From Patagioenas fasciata (Eukaryota > Chordata > Aves > Columbiformes > Columbidae), in assembly GCF_037038585.1 (NCBI RefSeq), contig NC_092521.1, forward strand, positions 109,890,605-109,954,604: a DNA stretch of 64,000 nt, given 5' to 3'. The number at the start of each line of letters is the position of its first letter. Position 1 is the stretch's first letter. Both the position numbers and the translations under genes were made by a program. The notes beneath the pieces are model-generated. The model did no database searches and had not been told where the DNA came from. It was given only the letters and a program-made list of their open reading frames with translations. Positions 22,156 to 35,300 of the stretch are shown here, piece after piece.

Positions 22156-22720
22156 CCCTTGACCTGGAGCCATCTCCCAGACTTGCGAGAGTGTCTAAGT
22201 GCCTCTGAGCTCGTGGACCTTGGGGACAAGAATCCTTGCTCTGCCTGTCAGGACACCAGTGGGTGTTCCAAAGCACTGCAACCCCTCTACATCCTCTTTC
22301 TTACAGCTCCTGAGCCTGGCTCCGTAGGGCATGAGGATGATGAGCTCTGCCGTGCTTCTCAAGAAGGTAACATTCCTTTGCTCTTGCCACTGCTAGCCAG
22401 TTGAGAAGGATTTCCATGCATCGGATGAGTTTGGACGGTGGCTCTGCCAGCAGATTGTCTTGCAGTGGAGAACCTCCAGCAGCCTCATGCAAGCTCTTCC
22501 TCCCTCAATCCCTACCCTGTGATGCCACCAGCTACTCCAGTGCTTCCTCGGTTGGGGCTGCCCCCGGGCCAGCTCTGGCGGTGGACACGGGAGGCTGCTC
22601 CCTTTTATAGTGCCCTGGGGCACTGTGACCTCAGCGTTGCCCGGTGGTGCTGGCATTGTGACATGGGGATGACAGAGGCCCCATGTGCAGCCCCGCCCGC
22701 CCCCCCTCTGCCCAGCACCC
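22156..22720. other. GC-moderate DNA within the composite repeat block
   Basis: This lies between the two TATCC arrays. No recognised gene: frames here (for example + 22438-23007) have no recognisable domain. It includes GC-rich tracts near 22550-22740. Confidence 0.35.
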
Positions 22721-22726
22721 TTTGGA

Positions 22727-23050
22727 GGAAGCCTTTGAGGTGCTGGCCCCGAATCAGTCCCTGTACCTACAAACAGGGGAGTAATCAACCTAATCATGTC
22801 CCTTTTTTGCAAAAATACAATGTGGATTTGTTGTCAGTCCAACCTTATTTCCTCCCCTCCCCTCTCCTGCCATCTCCTCTTTTTCCCTTTCCCTTTTCCT
22901 CTCTCTTTCCCCACAGTGAGTCAAATAACAAAAAGGACTATTTGCCTATCCTATCCTATCCTATCCTATCCTACCCACCATTCTTCCTCCCCGCATGCTT
23001 CAGTTGAATGCCTTTGAGGTGCTGTCCCCAAGGCAGTCCCTGTGCACAGG
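22727..23050. repeat. Duplicated segment with second (TATCC)n array
   Basis: The phrase GCCTTTGAGGTGCTG followed by a CAGTCCCTGT-type end occurs at about 22731 and again at about 23011, 280 bp apart. Between them lies TTTCCCCACAGTGAG with ATAACAAAAAG, a segment also found at 20586-20622, and a TATCC array at 22945-22973 (about six units). The shared pieces tie this region to the block at 20.5 kb. Confidence 0.65.
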
Positions 23051-26000
23051 AGGCCCAGCGAGCTGTCCCACCACTTGCTGCTGGGTGTCCCTGTACCTTC
23101 ATCTGTACATTCAGATTATGTAAAGAAGGGCATTTATACCATAGACATTCCTTTGGCTGTGGGCATGCCAGAGGTGTAAGAAAGGCATTTGGTTCCCCCT
23201 GCATGGACTTTGCAGAGATACAGACAGCATGCAGTATTTCTTCCCCATTCCTTACCAATGTACGAAGGGACATTTGCTACTAGCCTGCTTATGGTGAGGT
23301 TTTCCTCTTGGAAACAAGTCCTGAATTATTTTGTGTTCTTGACCATCTTTTTCGTTGCACTTCGGTAGCCTTTTTCTTTCCTTGGCCTTCACCCTTGATG
23401 TCTTTCTTGAAAGGGATGGCAGCCCTCTCAGCCTTTGTTGTGCTCCTGCTAGTCATCTTCTATAGGCCCTCCATGCCCCTAATTGAATGCTTAGTCTTTG
23501 TTTGTCTTCATCCCAGATGGAATTTTTCTTTCTTGAACCCAATGAATAAGACGTGTCTGTACTGGTACAGGTATAGGTAAGTTTTTTTCTAGCAAGCAGG
23601 TAGGTTAATACCAGGAATCCTGGATCATCAGAATGGACTTGGTAGTAGTTTGGCAGCAATATGTGATTTACATGTTGTATGATTAAGGTGAGGATTGGGG
23701 GGTTGTTTGCATTTTGGTGTGGAGGTTTTGGTCAGTTGGGTTGAAAGGGAAGTTTCTGTTGGAAGTTATGTTGGTATACTGGCCAGTGATCTGATGTAGC
23801 AGCTTGCAAGACCCATTTACACTTGTGAGTAAAAAACAAACTTTCTCCATACCAAAGACTTTACTATCAAAATAAAAGAAACATTACAGGTATATGTACA
23901 GGCAAGTAATTCATATCTAGCCAGGAAGTCTTTTTTCTCTCTCTCTGCAGCTGAAGCTGCATTTAATAATCAGGGCTGTCACGTTATTATCTGAAGTCCT
24001 ATAAATTTTAAATATTGATTCATGTAGTTCTATTTTTAGCGTAAGATCAAGCTTTTTTCTTCTCTGATGTTTTTTGTATGTGAATCGTGTCTTAATATTC
24101 ACAATGCATTGTCCGAGTGTCTTGCATGATATTGGAAGTCGTAGTTGACATTCTGTTAATCACTCTTGTCTGCTTTGTCTTCATCTAGGCACAGACCCAT
24201 AACTCTCTTGCACTGAAGGTGTCTCTGAGGTAGGATCTGGGATACGCTAGATAGAAATTGTTATTCTTTGTTGCTTTCTAAATGCAAGCTTGGTGACAAA
24301 GGGCGAGAGATAAGAGCTAGAGAAGATGATTGTTCTCTATGCAAAAGTGAGAGGCCTGAGAGTTAGGCTCATGTCCCAGGTATGCTAAAAAATTCCTTCA
24401 AGACCTTTTGAAACTGGCTTTAGCTACGCCTACCAGAGGTCTTGCAATGCTGTGGCAATGTTCCCAAGCAAGAAGGCGGCTGCTATCCACACAGTGCTTT
24501 ATTTGGACTACTTAAACCCTAACTGGGAAGCAGAGTATCTTCCAGGCTTGAGTAGCTCTCCTTAGTGCTGCACTGTCTTTGTAAACATTCCCTGGGGTTC
24601 TCTATGCTTAAACCCTTCTCTATGAAATCCTCTTTTCCTGATCACACATTTTTTGATGAACCACAGGGAGAGGTGCTATTTCTCATGCTACGTTTGGATG
24701 GCACATAACAATGGATGTCATAATCTCTAGCTGACAGTGTGATACAAATAAACAGAAGGAGTGATTTGCTATTATTTGCTTGTACTGCTCTATCAGCCAG
24801 ACATAGCAAGCCAATTTTACAGTCTTCAGAGTGAAAATATAGGTAAGCCTGCAGGTAGAATGATAAGATTGTAGATTGGATTAATCTTTCAAGGATAGCA
24901 GGATCGGTATCACCTGTCAGACATGGAGGAGAAATAGACAGAATATCACTTAGACAGCATAATGGTGACCAACAACAACTCAAATCCCACTGGCTATAGT
25001 TCTCCTTCCCCAGAGTACCTGGCTGGCCTGTCACAAGTTGGGGCAGGAGCCAGTGGCCTCAGCAGGTACACTCCCAAGGAACCTCTGCAGGTTGGCATTT
25101 CTTAACAAGGGAAGAAAAGAGGCTACAGTGCCTCCTCAGTTAGTTCTGCCTCCAGCTGGCTAAGTGCTTCCTCCACTCCAAAAGCCACCTGGTTTCCTCT
25201 TTTTAGTGGTCTGCAGTTACACTCATTTTGTTCTGAAGGATGCACTTTGTGAGACGGTCTGATGCAGGTTCACAAACTTGTGTGACAGCCTTCCTGGCTA
25301 TTCTGCCTCCTGTGCCCCCCCACCTCTGCTTTGTGGTAATGTCAACCGAGTGTTCAGCTGATAGTGAATCACAAATGCAACGGCAAATAAAGCAGAAGGG
25401 GAAGACATACAGCACTTGCCTTCTCAGCATTGAGCCATACAGCCTAACAGCTGGTATAGCATATTCCTAAAAGCCAATTACCCTTCCAGGCATTAATTGC
25501 ATGGTGCTCTACCTGCAGTATTATGAGGCATGCTGGTGTTCTGTTTACAGGATTTTGATGTTGTTTTAGGCTCTTCTGAATTATAACCTGAATAATGTTG
25601 TTATGTTATGGACGCGAAGGTCACAAGGGCATGCTACAATTACGAAAGATTAATGAGATGCTTTACTAATATTTGCACTTTTGACTACTTGGAAATATCT
25701 CATCTGTCTTATTTTCAATAAGAAGGTAAAAAACGTATTAGTAAAAGGAAGCACTATATTTTGGTGTTATTAGAACACTTACGTGACAGAAGTTAGTACT
25801 ATTTTTATCTTCTCTATCTGCACATACCTTCCACTGCATTCCCACTTCCTTGCTTTCTTCTTTCTCTCCAGGCCTGCTCTCACATAACTCTGAGAGAAAC
25901 AGTGACCTTCTCACTGGTGCAGGGGCAACATACCAACAGTGGTGTCACCAACAAACAACTCAAAATTCAGATTTTATTCAGGGAAGTTTGTACTCTCATG

Positions 26001-26755
26001 ACTGTGTTTTTAATCTTCCTTTCTTTCATTTTGTGTCAGTTTTCCAACATCTCTCATGATTTAATGGTCATTTTAGAGGCAAGTTTATTGTAGGCAAAAG
26101 GAGAAAGGTAACTTCCTATTCATGTAGCTGCTTTATGACTGTTCTAAAGAAGTATGAAAACAACTCTAAAATATGTATCTAAGAAAGGAAAAGTTTACTT
26201 TCTGAGACTACGTATTCTGTATGGCAGGACAGTTTTAGACTATGTTAGAGATTTGTTTCTGTGCTGTAGTGAAGAAAATGAATAAATGAGAAAAACCACA
26301 ATAATTATAACTTTAGGCAAGTGGCTATTTTAATGTGAAATTTCACTTAAATAACTCATTACCTAGTTCTTGTTTTGTTCTTTTTTTGTGATACTGAACT
26401 TTGAATTTTTTACAAGAATGAGAATTCATTGGATCAAGCACTGTACACAAAATTTTCCCAAAGTGCTAAATTGCTTTTTTTGAATCTCTTAAATCTCACT
26501 GAAGCCCAGCAAGCCTCAGATTCCTGAATCATTTAGGTGCTCTGAAAAACCCTCCTGTAGCTTATTCTCTTTAGTGGTTACAGCCCTACCTCCAAAAGCT
26601 AATAGTTTAAAATTAGGCAAGATAGCAAAATAATTGATGTAAACCTTATTTCATGGAAAGGAAAAGTCAAAGATATATTGAAGAAGAAGATTTTACACAT
26701 GTCTAAGTTCCTCATTAAAAGCTAACTTCTTTTCCTGCCCTCCCCCCTTTGTTAA
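23051..26755. other. Noncoding DNA, nothing recognised
   Basis: No supported gene or RNA. The sequence passes from moderate GC near 23.1-23.5 kb to AT-rich background. Short frames at 23308-23580 and 24642-25034 show no recognisable domain. Confidence 0.45.
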
Positions 26756-26882
26756 CTCAAAGATTTGAGTGGTTTGCCCATGCTCACACTTGAATTAGGC
26801 AAGAGATGCCAGACTGAGCTCCTGTTGACAGAGTCCCCGCTGCCATAACCACAAGTCAGTCTGCCTCTCCCCCTCACTTTAT
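26756..26882 (-). repeat. MIR-like ancient SINE relic
   Basis: TTTGAGTGGTTTGCCCATG, GCTCACACTTGAATTAGGCA, then AGACTGAGCTCCTGTTGAC and CCATAACCACAAG follow the order of a reverse-complement MIR core (the GGTCACACAG, GAACCCAGGTCTCCTGAC and CCACTA-type blocks). Divergence is high, as expected for an insertion predating birds. Confidence 0.5.
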
Positions 26883-29800
26883 TCCCCATATTAAGGAAAT
26901 ATCCAACACTGTGACATTACAGTGTCCACAGCAAGGCTGTGAAGCCCTGTAATCTCTGCAAAACTAAGAGTTTTGCCTTTTTCATTTGTCTGTGGCACCC
27001 CATGCCTGCATTGGGGTTGTGTCAGTACCATATTGTGCTTTTACAAGAGTTGCTCTTTTCGTCCCACAAGAAGAGAATGAAAAAGTGAACACTGGTAAAC
27101 TGTGACTCCAAAATATTGTGCTCTGCTCAGTAATGAACCTACTGCTTGACGGAGACAGATGGGATTTGGAAAATGCTGAGAAACCACTCCCACAGAATCC
27201 CTGGACATGACTTCCCACTGGATGAGCATTGGGTGTAAATTGCACTGTCCTTGGACCTCACTCGTGTCACCAGCTCTATCCCCCTCCACCCCAATTCATG
27301 TGAGGCTGAATTGTGATGTCCCAGAGATTTGCTTTGAATTTTACTTTTTTAATTTACTTTCAGATGAGGAGGCTTTTCACTAATTAAAAACAACACTTAA
27401 GGGTGATGTACCAGTTGGTAATACCCAGTTAAACTTGCACAAGTTTGACCAAAGACTGTAGGTGAAATCCTGGCCCTAGTGAAATGGATGCATAAAACTC
27501 CCATGGGGGAGGACACATCAGGCTAAGATCTCATCCCACAGGAAAAGGCCAATAGCCCTTAGCAGCCTTTTCATTTGCCAGACAAAGTCCTAAATCTGTA
27601 ATTTCATTCAAAATCAACATAGATGAGCAATTTAGCTAGTACCTAGCACATGCAATATATATTTGCTATCTGACTAAAGGATTGTGGAGTCTGGAAAAAG
27701 GCTAATGCCATTGAACATTAACAAATTATTTATAAAAGAGCATCTGCTCTTCCACTGCCTTACAAAGGCCTGCTCAGAAATGCCTTTAAATGGTGTGCCT
27801 AATCTCCCACTTCAATTCTAGGGCCTTTTTTTTGGCTGTTTTTTTTCTGTAAATATCATTTTTTTCCCCTCCTCACACAGGAACTGGTGAAGGTCAAATG
27901 TCAGTCCCTCTTTTTATACTGGATAATATAAAGTCTATAACAATGAGCTCTATATTGAATGCTTGTCTTAGTTCAAGATGTTTCTAACTTGGGATTTTCA
28001 GAAACTTTTATTGATCTCTGCCTCCAAAGCAGTAAATCCTTTTATATAGTAATTCCATAAATACAGCAGAGTTGAGGTGGCTTTGAATCTTCATTTGATC
28101 AAAAAGTTCCAAATCTCTCAGATAAATCTATAAGTCTCAGTGTCAGTTTTGCAAGTATTCAATCATCTTTCCTTGGACACTAAATCAAATGCCTTGAGTT
28201 TATGCTAAATTTTTTTGTATGCTTCCATGACACCTGTCATAAGTATATTGTCCTTAGGTGACTGTCAATTAAATAATAATTTGCACTTATCGTTATGAGA
28301 AAGAGGTTATCCACTTAATATATTTAACTAACTCTTTTTCTCCTCTTTTAATTTATGGTCACAGATAGCTACAATTTCAAGGGGATGGAGGCAGTAAAAG
28401 AGTTAGCTGAATCTGCCTAATGTCTTCCTGTGTAGTTCTTTAAAAACTGGATTAGTAAACTCTAATCTCTATATATTAGGACTATTTATAATAAATCATA
28501 TTAGAATCTTCCTTGAAAATATTTGGAATGGGTGAAATGAACCTCTTATAGGTAGAAAAGGAGGCAACACTGGCTAGTAATTTAGATGCAGGGTTCGATA
28601 CTGATTCCCAAGTTCTCTTCTTGGCTCCTTGTTGTTTAGCTGGATGGCAACGTGGGAAAAATAGTTGCTTCAACACCTTTAGTAAGAGCTGGAGCCACTT
28701 CTTAAATTTGGAAATAGATGCTTGGTTGTAATCTGCATATTTTTACTGGTAACACAATCATCCAGCTACCTGGAGAACGTCCTTTCTTTGCCATTATAAG
28801 GCCTTAGCTGAAGCAATATTGCAAAGCTGAAAACAGTTCTTTTTCTGGAGAAATGTCATCAAATTCTTTTATTGTGCATCTTTTTGTCCTTTACTGCAAT
28901 AGATGTTCAAAAACACGTCAAGCAAAATACCTCCTAAATATAAGCACAAATAAAAAACTCCTGACTCTATTAGGCATTAAAAACATGGATTGATTAGCAA
29001 TACTTGGTTTGTGTCATTTTATAATTTTCACTACTTCTGAGGCCTCATGTGTATTCCACAAAAATTTACCTTTCTGCTTCTGTCCCACAAAGACAATCAT
29101 GTCTTTCTCTGCTCCATAGATACAGTGTCCTAATCTGGAAGATATAATCTGAAAGATATAATCTGAATAAAACTCAGAGGAGCTGTTTTCAGTTTGAATT
29201 TTACTTTGAAGTTTACTGCTTCTATATCAGACCTAGAGAATGGCGATTTGTGCCTGAAAGTTTGTCTCCATCTTCCTGCTATTTATACAAATCTCTAACC
29301 CCTTCCTTCCAGCCGTGGCTTTATTATATATTAGCATATCACAGCTACTGCAACACCACTACTGTCAAAACAAGACAGTGACTGAAGATTGATTTGAAAA
29401 AATAAAGTTGCTTTTGCCGGGTCCTAGTTATGTTGGTTACCATTCTCGTAAATAATACCACTGCTTTTTTGGCTTTATCTAATTCACTATTGGCCATATG
29501 TTTTTCCCTCTGATATTCTTGCAGTTTCCAAATACTTTCTCTGAATTTAAGGAAGTAGTTCAATGGCCAGATAAAACAAGAAAGTCCCAACTACACTTAG
29601 GTAAATCGGGACCTTTTTATGGTTTTGCAATGGCTTTCCCAGCTGCTTCTAAAAAAATCTTCTCAGTTTATCAAATAATCCCTAATTAGTATTTTAAATC
29701 CATTGTTTAATGTTTTGTTTGGTTTGTATTCAAGCAAAAATGTTTTGTTGATGATTTACGCTAGATATTCATTAAATACTGGTCTATAATTTGCATTGGC

Positions 29801-30768
29801 TTTGTTGCATCTTTAATGAAAAGCTTGATAAGAAAAGTGCGTATGAGCCCACAATAAATGTTGTGGGATAATAGTTCTCCCTTGGAAAGGTTTGCAAATG
29901 CCTGCACTTGATCATGGAGAAACTACTCCACAGCACCTCTGCTATTATGCCATGTTGAGTTTGCTAATGTTCACAATGTTTGGAAAGAATGATCAGTTAC
30001 TCAGTTACTAAAACTTCTTTCAGGCTATGCTTGTGTTTATTAAAACAAACAAACAACAACAACAAAAAACAAACAAAATAATCCATCCTCTTTGTGCATT
30101 AACTATTCTTCATCCCAAAACAAAAAAAGAGCTGCTTTTTTCCTGTAAACTAAAATAATCTTTGAAAAATCTTTTTCTACATTAGCTCCACAAGCTACTG
30201 GAGTACTGCTAGAGTAATCTGTGTGCTGGAATGAGCCACTGTCATACTTGTAAGGACGATGAAGGACCAACTCAGTGGCTGAGAAAACAAACAGTGTTTG
30301 GTTATTCACAGTTCACATTTGTGTTTGGGGTTTGGACCACTGAATTATGCACTCATGAACACAATTATTCATTCATATATGTATATAATTTCATATATGT
30401 GTACATATATATACACACACACACACACATACAGTGGATATATATAAAAAGTATTCAGAACTTCAGATTAAAGTCCTTCAAGCCTGTGCAATCTAAGCAG
30501 GAAAGTAGCTAGATTGTGTTTTTAAACTTTTAAAATGTCACCACATTTGTGAAGTATTGGTTTGCACCAGGGAGACTAGCAGCAAGATTTAACACTCAAT
30601 CCAGTTACTATAATAAATGTTGATTCGAAGGACTGCATTTATAGTAAACACAATGCTGTTGAATCAGTAAGTGCCAGTGAACAGTATACACAACCACCAC
30701 CTCTGTAACACTTTTTTTAGATTAAGCAGCCCCACCATGTTAATCTGATGGAGTGTGTGCCCTTAAAA
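26883..30768. other. AT-rich noncoding DNA
   Basis: No supported gene. It contains GTGAAATCCTGGCCCTAGTG at 27462, which resembles a widespread amniote ancient repeat, and an AT/AC microsatellite at 30403-30432. A tandem duplication of GATATAATCTGAA occurs near 29140-29167. Confidence 0.45.
30403..30432. repeat. (TA)/(CA)n microsatellite
   Basis: ACATATATATACACACACAC continuing to CACAT. A short, imperfect dinucleotide array. Confidence 0.9.
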
Positions 30769-31068
30769 TCACAGAATCACAGAATGGTTGGGGTTGGAAG
30801 AGACCTCTGGAGATAATTTAGTCCAACCCACCTGCTAAAGCAGGCTCATCCAGAACAGATCACACAGGAATCCATGCAGACAGGTCTTCAATGCCTCCAG
30901 AAAAGGAGAGTCCACATCCCTTCTGGGCAGCCTGTTCCAGTGCTCTGTCACCCTCAAACTAGGGAAGTTTCTTCTCATGTTTAGATGGAACCTCCCATGC
31001 TTCGGTCTGTGCCTGTTGCCTCCTATCCTATCAGGCACCACTGAAAAGATGGAGTGGGTCAAATTCTA
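30769..31068 (-). mobile_element. CR1 LINE 3' fragment, minus strand
   Basis: The + strand opens with AATCACAGAATCACAGAATG, then GTTGGGGTTGGAAGAGACC, the reverse complement of the CR1 3' end with two octamer tail units. The minus frame 30835-31062 encodes HGRFHLNMRRNFPSLRVTEH, typical of the ORF2 C-terminus. It is a strongly 5'-truncated insertion of about 300 bp. Confidence 0.93.
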
Positions 31069-31593
31069 CATTCATTTGGCAGATAACACCACGTGCTGTT
31101 GATCTGTGTGCATTTAAAGAATTGGCCAGCTTGCAGTTCATCAGTATTGCTTTTGTTAAGAGTGTACCTTGTGAACAAATGCCTGTGAATTTCCAGGTGA
31201 GTGCCTTCTTCTGTTTCTCTTCTTTACAAGGGAAAGGAGAAGCTCAAAATAAACTCAAAAGAGATGAAATTAATTGGGAAATAATACTCTTCCTGAAACA
31301 CTCTCTTAAAGCCATTTTAGCCAAGTGCAAATTTGCATAGGACTCTACACTGCATTCTGTTTACTTAATGTGTATGTGATATATTTTTTTTCTCCACTTA
31401 TATCTGTGGCCTGTTACACAGTGGAAACCCATCAACTATTCTACAGTAGAGAAACATATATAAAGCACGAAGAACTAGAAAATTATAAGACCCCTGGGCT
31501 GACCTGTGGCTTGGCTCATGTGGACCAAGGCAGAGATAGCACCTTGGGAAACTGCTGTCAGCAATATCCCATCAGAAACTGCACATAAAGCCA
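31069..31593. other. Noncoding spacer between two opposed CR1 elements
   Basis: AT-rich, about 525 bp, with no supported gene. The two CR1 3' ends point outward from this spacer. Confidence 0.6.
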
Positions 31594-32361
31594 AGTAGCA
31601 AGTGTACAGGTATCAGGAGTAACCTGCACCTGGGTCAGGGCAACCCTTGGTATCAGGCTGGGAGATGAAGGGATTGAGGGCAGCCTCATGGAGAAGGACT
31701 TGAGGGTGCTGGTGGATGAAAGATTGGACATAAACCGGCAATGTGAGCTTGCATCCCAGAAGGTGAACTGTATCCTGGGCTGCATCAGAAGGAGCATGGC
31801 CAGCAGGTTGAGGGACGTGATTCTGCCCCTCTGGTAAGACCCCACCTGGAGTCCTTCATCCAGCTCTGGAGCCCTCAGCACAGGAAAGACATGGACCTGT
31901 TGGAGAGGGGCCGGAGGAGGCCACAAAATTATTAGAAGGCTGGAACAGCTCTGCTGTGAGGACAGGCTGAGAGAGTTGGGGTTGCTCAGCCTGGAGAAGA
32001 GGTGGCTCTGGAGTGACCTTATTGCACCTTTCAGTACTTAGAAGGGGCCTACATGAAAGATGGGGACAGGCTTTTTAGCAGGGTGTGTTATGACAAGACA
32101 ATGCGTAGTGGTTTTAAATTGAAAGAGGGAAGATTCAGGCTAGACATGAGGAAGAAATTTTTTACGATAAGGATGGTAAAATACAGGGACAGGTTGCCCA
32201 GAGAGGTGGTAGATGCCCCATCCCTGCAGACATTCCAGGCCAGGCTGGATGGGGCTCTGAGCAACCTGATCTGGTTGAAGATGTCCCTGCTCATCGCAGG
32301 GGGCTTGCACTAGATGACCTTTGAAGGTCCCTTCCAACTCAAGCTATTCTGTGATTCTATT
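31594..32361 (+). mobile_element. CR1 LINE 3' fragment, plus strand
   Basis: It starts within ORF2 at a phrase reading RLGDEGIEGSLMEKDLRVLV (31650-31711), continues through CIRRSMASRLRDVILPLW, and keeps an open C-terminal frame at 32053-32313 containing [20 protein letters not shown]. It ends with CCCTTCCAACTCAAGCTATT and CTGTGATTCTATTG, a clear CR1 tail. Stops and frameshifts near 31830 and 32040 show decay. Confidence 0.95.
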
Positions 32362-35300
32362 GAACATAATAGTTTCTCTCTAAGGAAACTGGCATGTGTT
32401 TCAGTTTGTCTATTAAGACACTGCATGTCAAGGTGTTAGATAAGTCAAGGCACAGACAACTTCCTTGGTTTCACCAAGTGGTGGACCTGTTACACTGGAC
32501 ATTATCTAATAACACTCAGTATCTTTCAGTTAGTTTTATACGTCAAAAAAAAAAACTTTCCCTGCTGAAGTTGAAACTCATTATTTATTTCCCATGGAAA
32601 ATGTCACTGACAACAGACGGTTCTCTGAAACACACATCAATAAAGTGAGCTGGGGCTACAAAATTGCTTTGTCAAACAGGAAAAAAAAAAAAATCACCAA
32701 CAAAACTGCTATGCTTGGACTCTCTTAAGTCTTGCTTGGTGGCTTTTGATGCATGATCATATCAAAACCCTGTGCTTCAAGCCGCCAATACCTTTCTCAA
32801 AATTCAGGCAGCATGCCTTTATCTTTTGGACTTTCCTTTCAACATTACATGCTGTGAACAGTTCAGGTCTTGCAATTTCAATCTGGCAGCCCTTAAATTT
32901 TGCCCTCCTCAAAAATTGTCTTGTCATGTGTCAGAGATCTAGAGTTAGAAGTAGACAGAGGTGACAGGACAATTTAAGGGTTTTTTTTAGATGATCGTCC
33001 TGTAATAATACAAGGATGGCACAAGGAGATGCCAGAATCCATTATCCATTTCCTGTCCTGACATATTTTAGGTAGTTAGTATAGGACTGCTTTACTCCTG
33101 AAAAAAAACTTTGTGATGTTTAGTCAAATACTTTTAGTGTTGATCTTGTGCTTAGCAGGCTGGTTTTCTGTTATCTTACCTAATATTTTTTGAAACTGTT
33201 TGCCAGTTTCAGCTGCACATTCTTGTATGGGTAGACCCCTTAGAAATACCACATCCCTGCAGACTTTGTGGTGAGAGGAGACTGGGGAGCAGAAATTAGA
33301 TGGTTGTGTGATTTTGTACTGACAGCAAATCCACAGAGAAGCTTATTCATGAATCCAAGGAAAACAAGTGTTTAATGTTTCTGATGTTCAGAAACTAGTT
33401 AGGGTTTTTCTTCTACTGTGTCTTGTGTCCACGACTGAGAATAATCTACTCTCAGAGATAATCTTTCCCAGGTACATACATGTTATCAAATTGGCTTGTT
33501 GTCTCATGCAATGCACATTCAGTTCTCCTAGCAGTCTGCACTGAAAGTGTTTCTTCAGTCTTTTATTGCTTTAGTTGTCCTCATTGGATTCTTTCTGATT
33601 TATTTCATATTTTGATATGAAGCCAGTGCTTTTCCACCAGCACCAACTTGACTTACAAAATAAATCTTGGCTTAACAGAAATGGAGGTAACAGCAGCACC
33701 AGAGTGGTATGTACAGTTGCAGACCTGGCCTCACAGAGTTGATGTAAAACAGCACCATTATTACTCCCTGGATTCCTTGCTCTGTGATGCTACTGTTTAT
33801 GCATTTCAAAACAGCAATTAGCCCTTTTTGCAGCAGTAGCTTCACACTTCACGCTTGTCTGCAGCTAACAGGCTCAGGCTGTATTGGGATCCCTTGATTA
33901 AGCTTTGGTACAGTGAAACACTTCAGGTGTGCTATGTTGGATCATGGCCCCAGCCTGCACAACAGAGCCTCTCTCTTTCCCCAGTGAAGCAGCTTGAGCA
34001 TATGGTTGGTTTGTTCTAACGCTTGCTGCAGTTTAGCTACCTCCTTTGCAGTTTTGACTGCTCTTCTTAGCATGTCTTAGGCTATTTAGGCTGAGCAGCC
34101 TAATCTGGCTGTCTGCAATTAGACTTTCAAAGCAATAGCCAAGCACTAACCAAGTAGACTGACTTCTATTTGAATTTTGTTTTCCCTGTGTTTAAAATCA
34201 GTAGGATTTCTGAGCATTTGAGAAGTCTGAACATCACATCACTCCTTTGGCATATAAAGCTTAAGATTTAAGCCTTGATATTGTCAGCAAGTGGAATTTA
34301 GGAAAAAGTAAACTCCTCAGCTGCATGTTCCAGCTGGACATGGGAAAAGGAGAACCTTGATAAATCTCAGAACTTGGAAAATCCATTATTATGTGTTTAC
34401 CATATGTTACACAACTCCACTGTAAAAAATCTGTGTTCGGAGACATTGTAATTCAATGGCCAAGGAAGTCGTCACCCATCAGCTGAGGTACATCTGGGGA
34501 CATGTATTTAGCCCATTCCGCCTGTGGAAATCACATCCCTCAGACCTCAGTCAAAATAGACTGAGAAAGTGCTATCAGCAGTTACCACAGCCCACATACT
34601 GCAAACTGATCTGTATTGAAGCCCAAGTAGAACTTGGCTTTAGCACAATTTCAATTTTTGTTTTGTTGTGTTTCTGGAGCACCAGCAAAGGAAAAAGCCC
34701 TTAGTTGTTTCCCAGTTGGACTGATTAGTCTTTTCCCACATAACTGATAAGTGACCTCTTACTTCCTAAGCTAAGGATTATATCTCCAGAAGGATGGCTC
34801 CTGCTGGAGCTTGCAGAGGCAGCTAATTCAAATACATCACTTTAAGGTACAAATCTGCCAGACTGGAGTTCAGCAGCAGAAATCTGCTGACTGACATAGC
34901 TACTCCTGCTTTTTTTGTCAAAACTGTCTGTATTTAAATATGTGTATAAATGCGTACATGTATATATAAAAATTTAACATGTAGCATGCAGCACAAAAAC
35001 TCATTTCGTTTATGGTATATGTGTTGTCTGAGTGGGAGATTTTGCTTTTTTTTTTCCCTCGAAGAAACAAAAGCAACCTTCTACTACCCTAAATGTTTTG
35101 TCTGGAAATCCAAGCGGATGCTTCCCAAGGTCTGCCTTCTCTTTGAAACAGGCTCCCCATGCAAACTGGATCTTGTATGAAGGGCCACCATGTCACCTCT
35201 TGGTGATTCACCATGGTGCTTCATGGATGGAATAGCCCAGGTAGAAGATCCAGCTGGCAACTGAAAGAGAACACTAGAGTTATAACTCCCATGTAGCTTA

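Noticed and set aside
21754-22404. 216-codon plus frame
   Set aside because: It runs through the satellite-like units and a TATCC array, with no domain and repeat-derived sequence.
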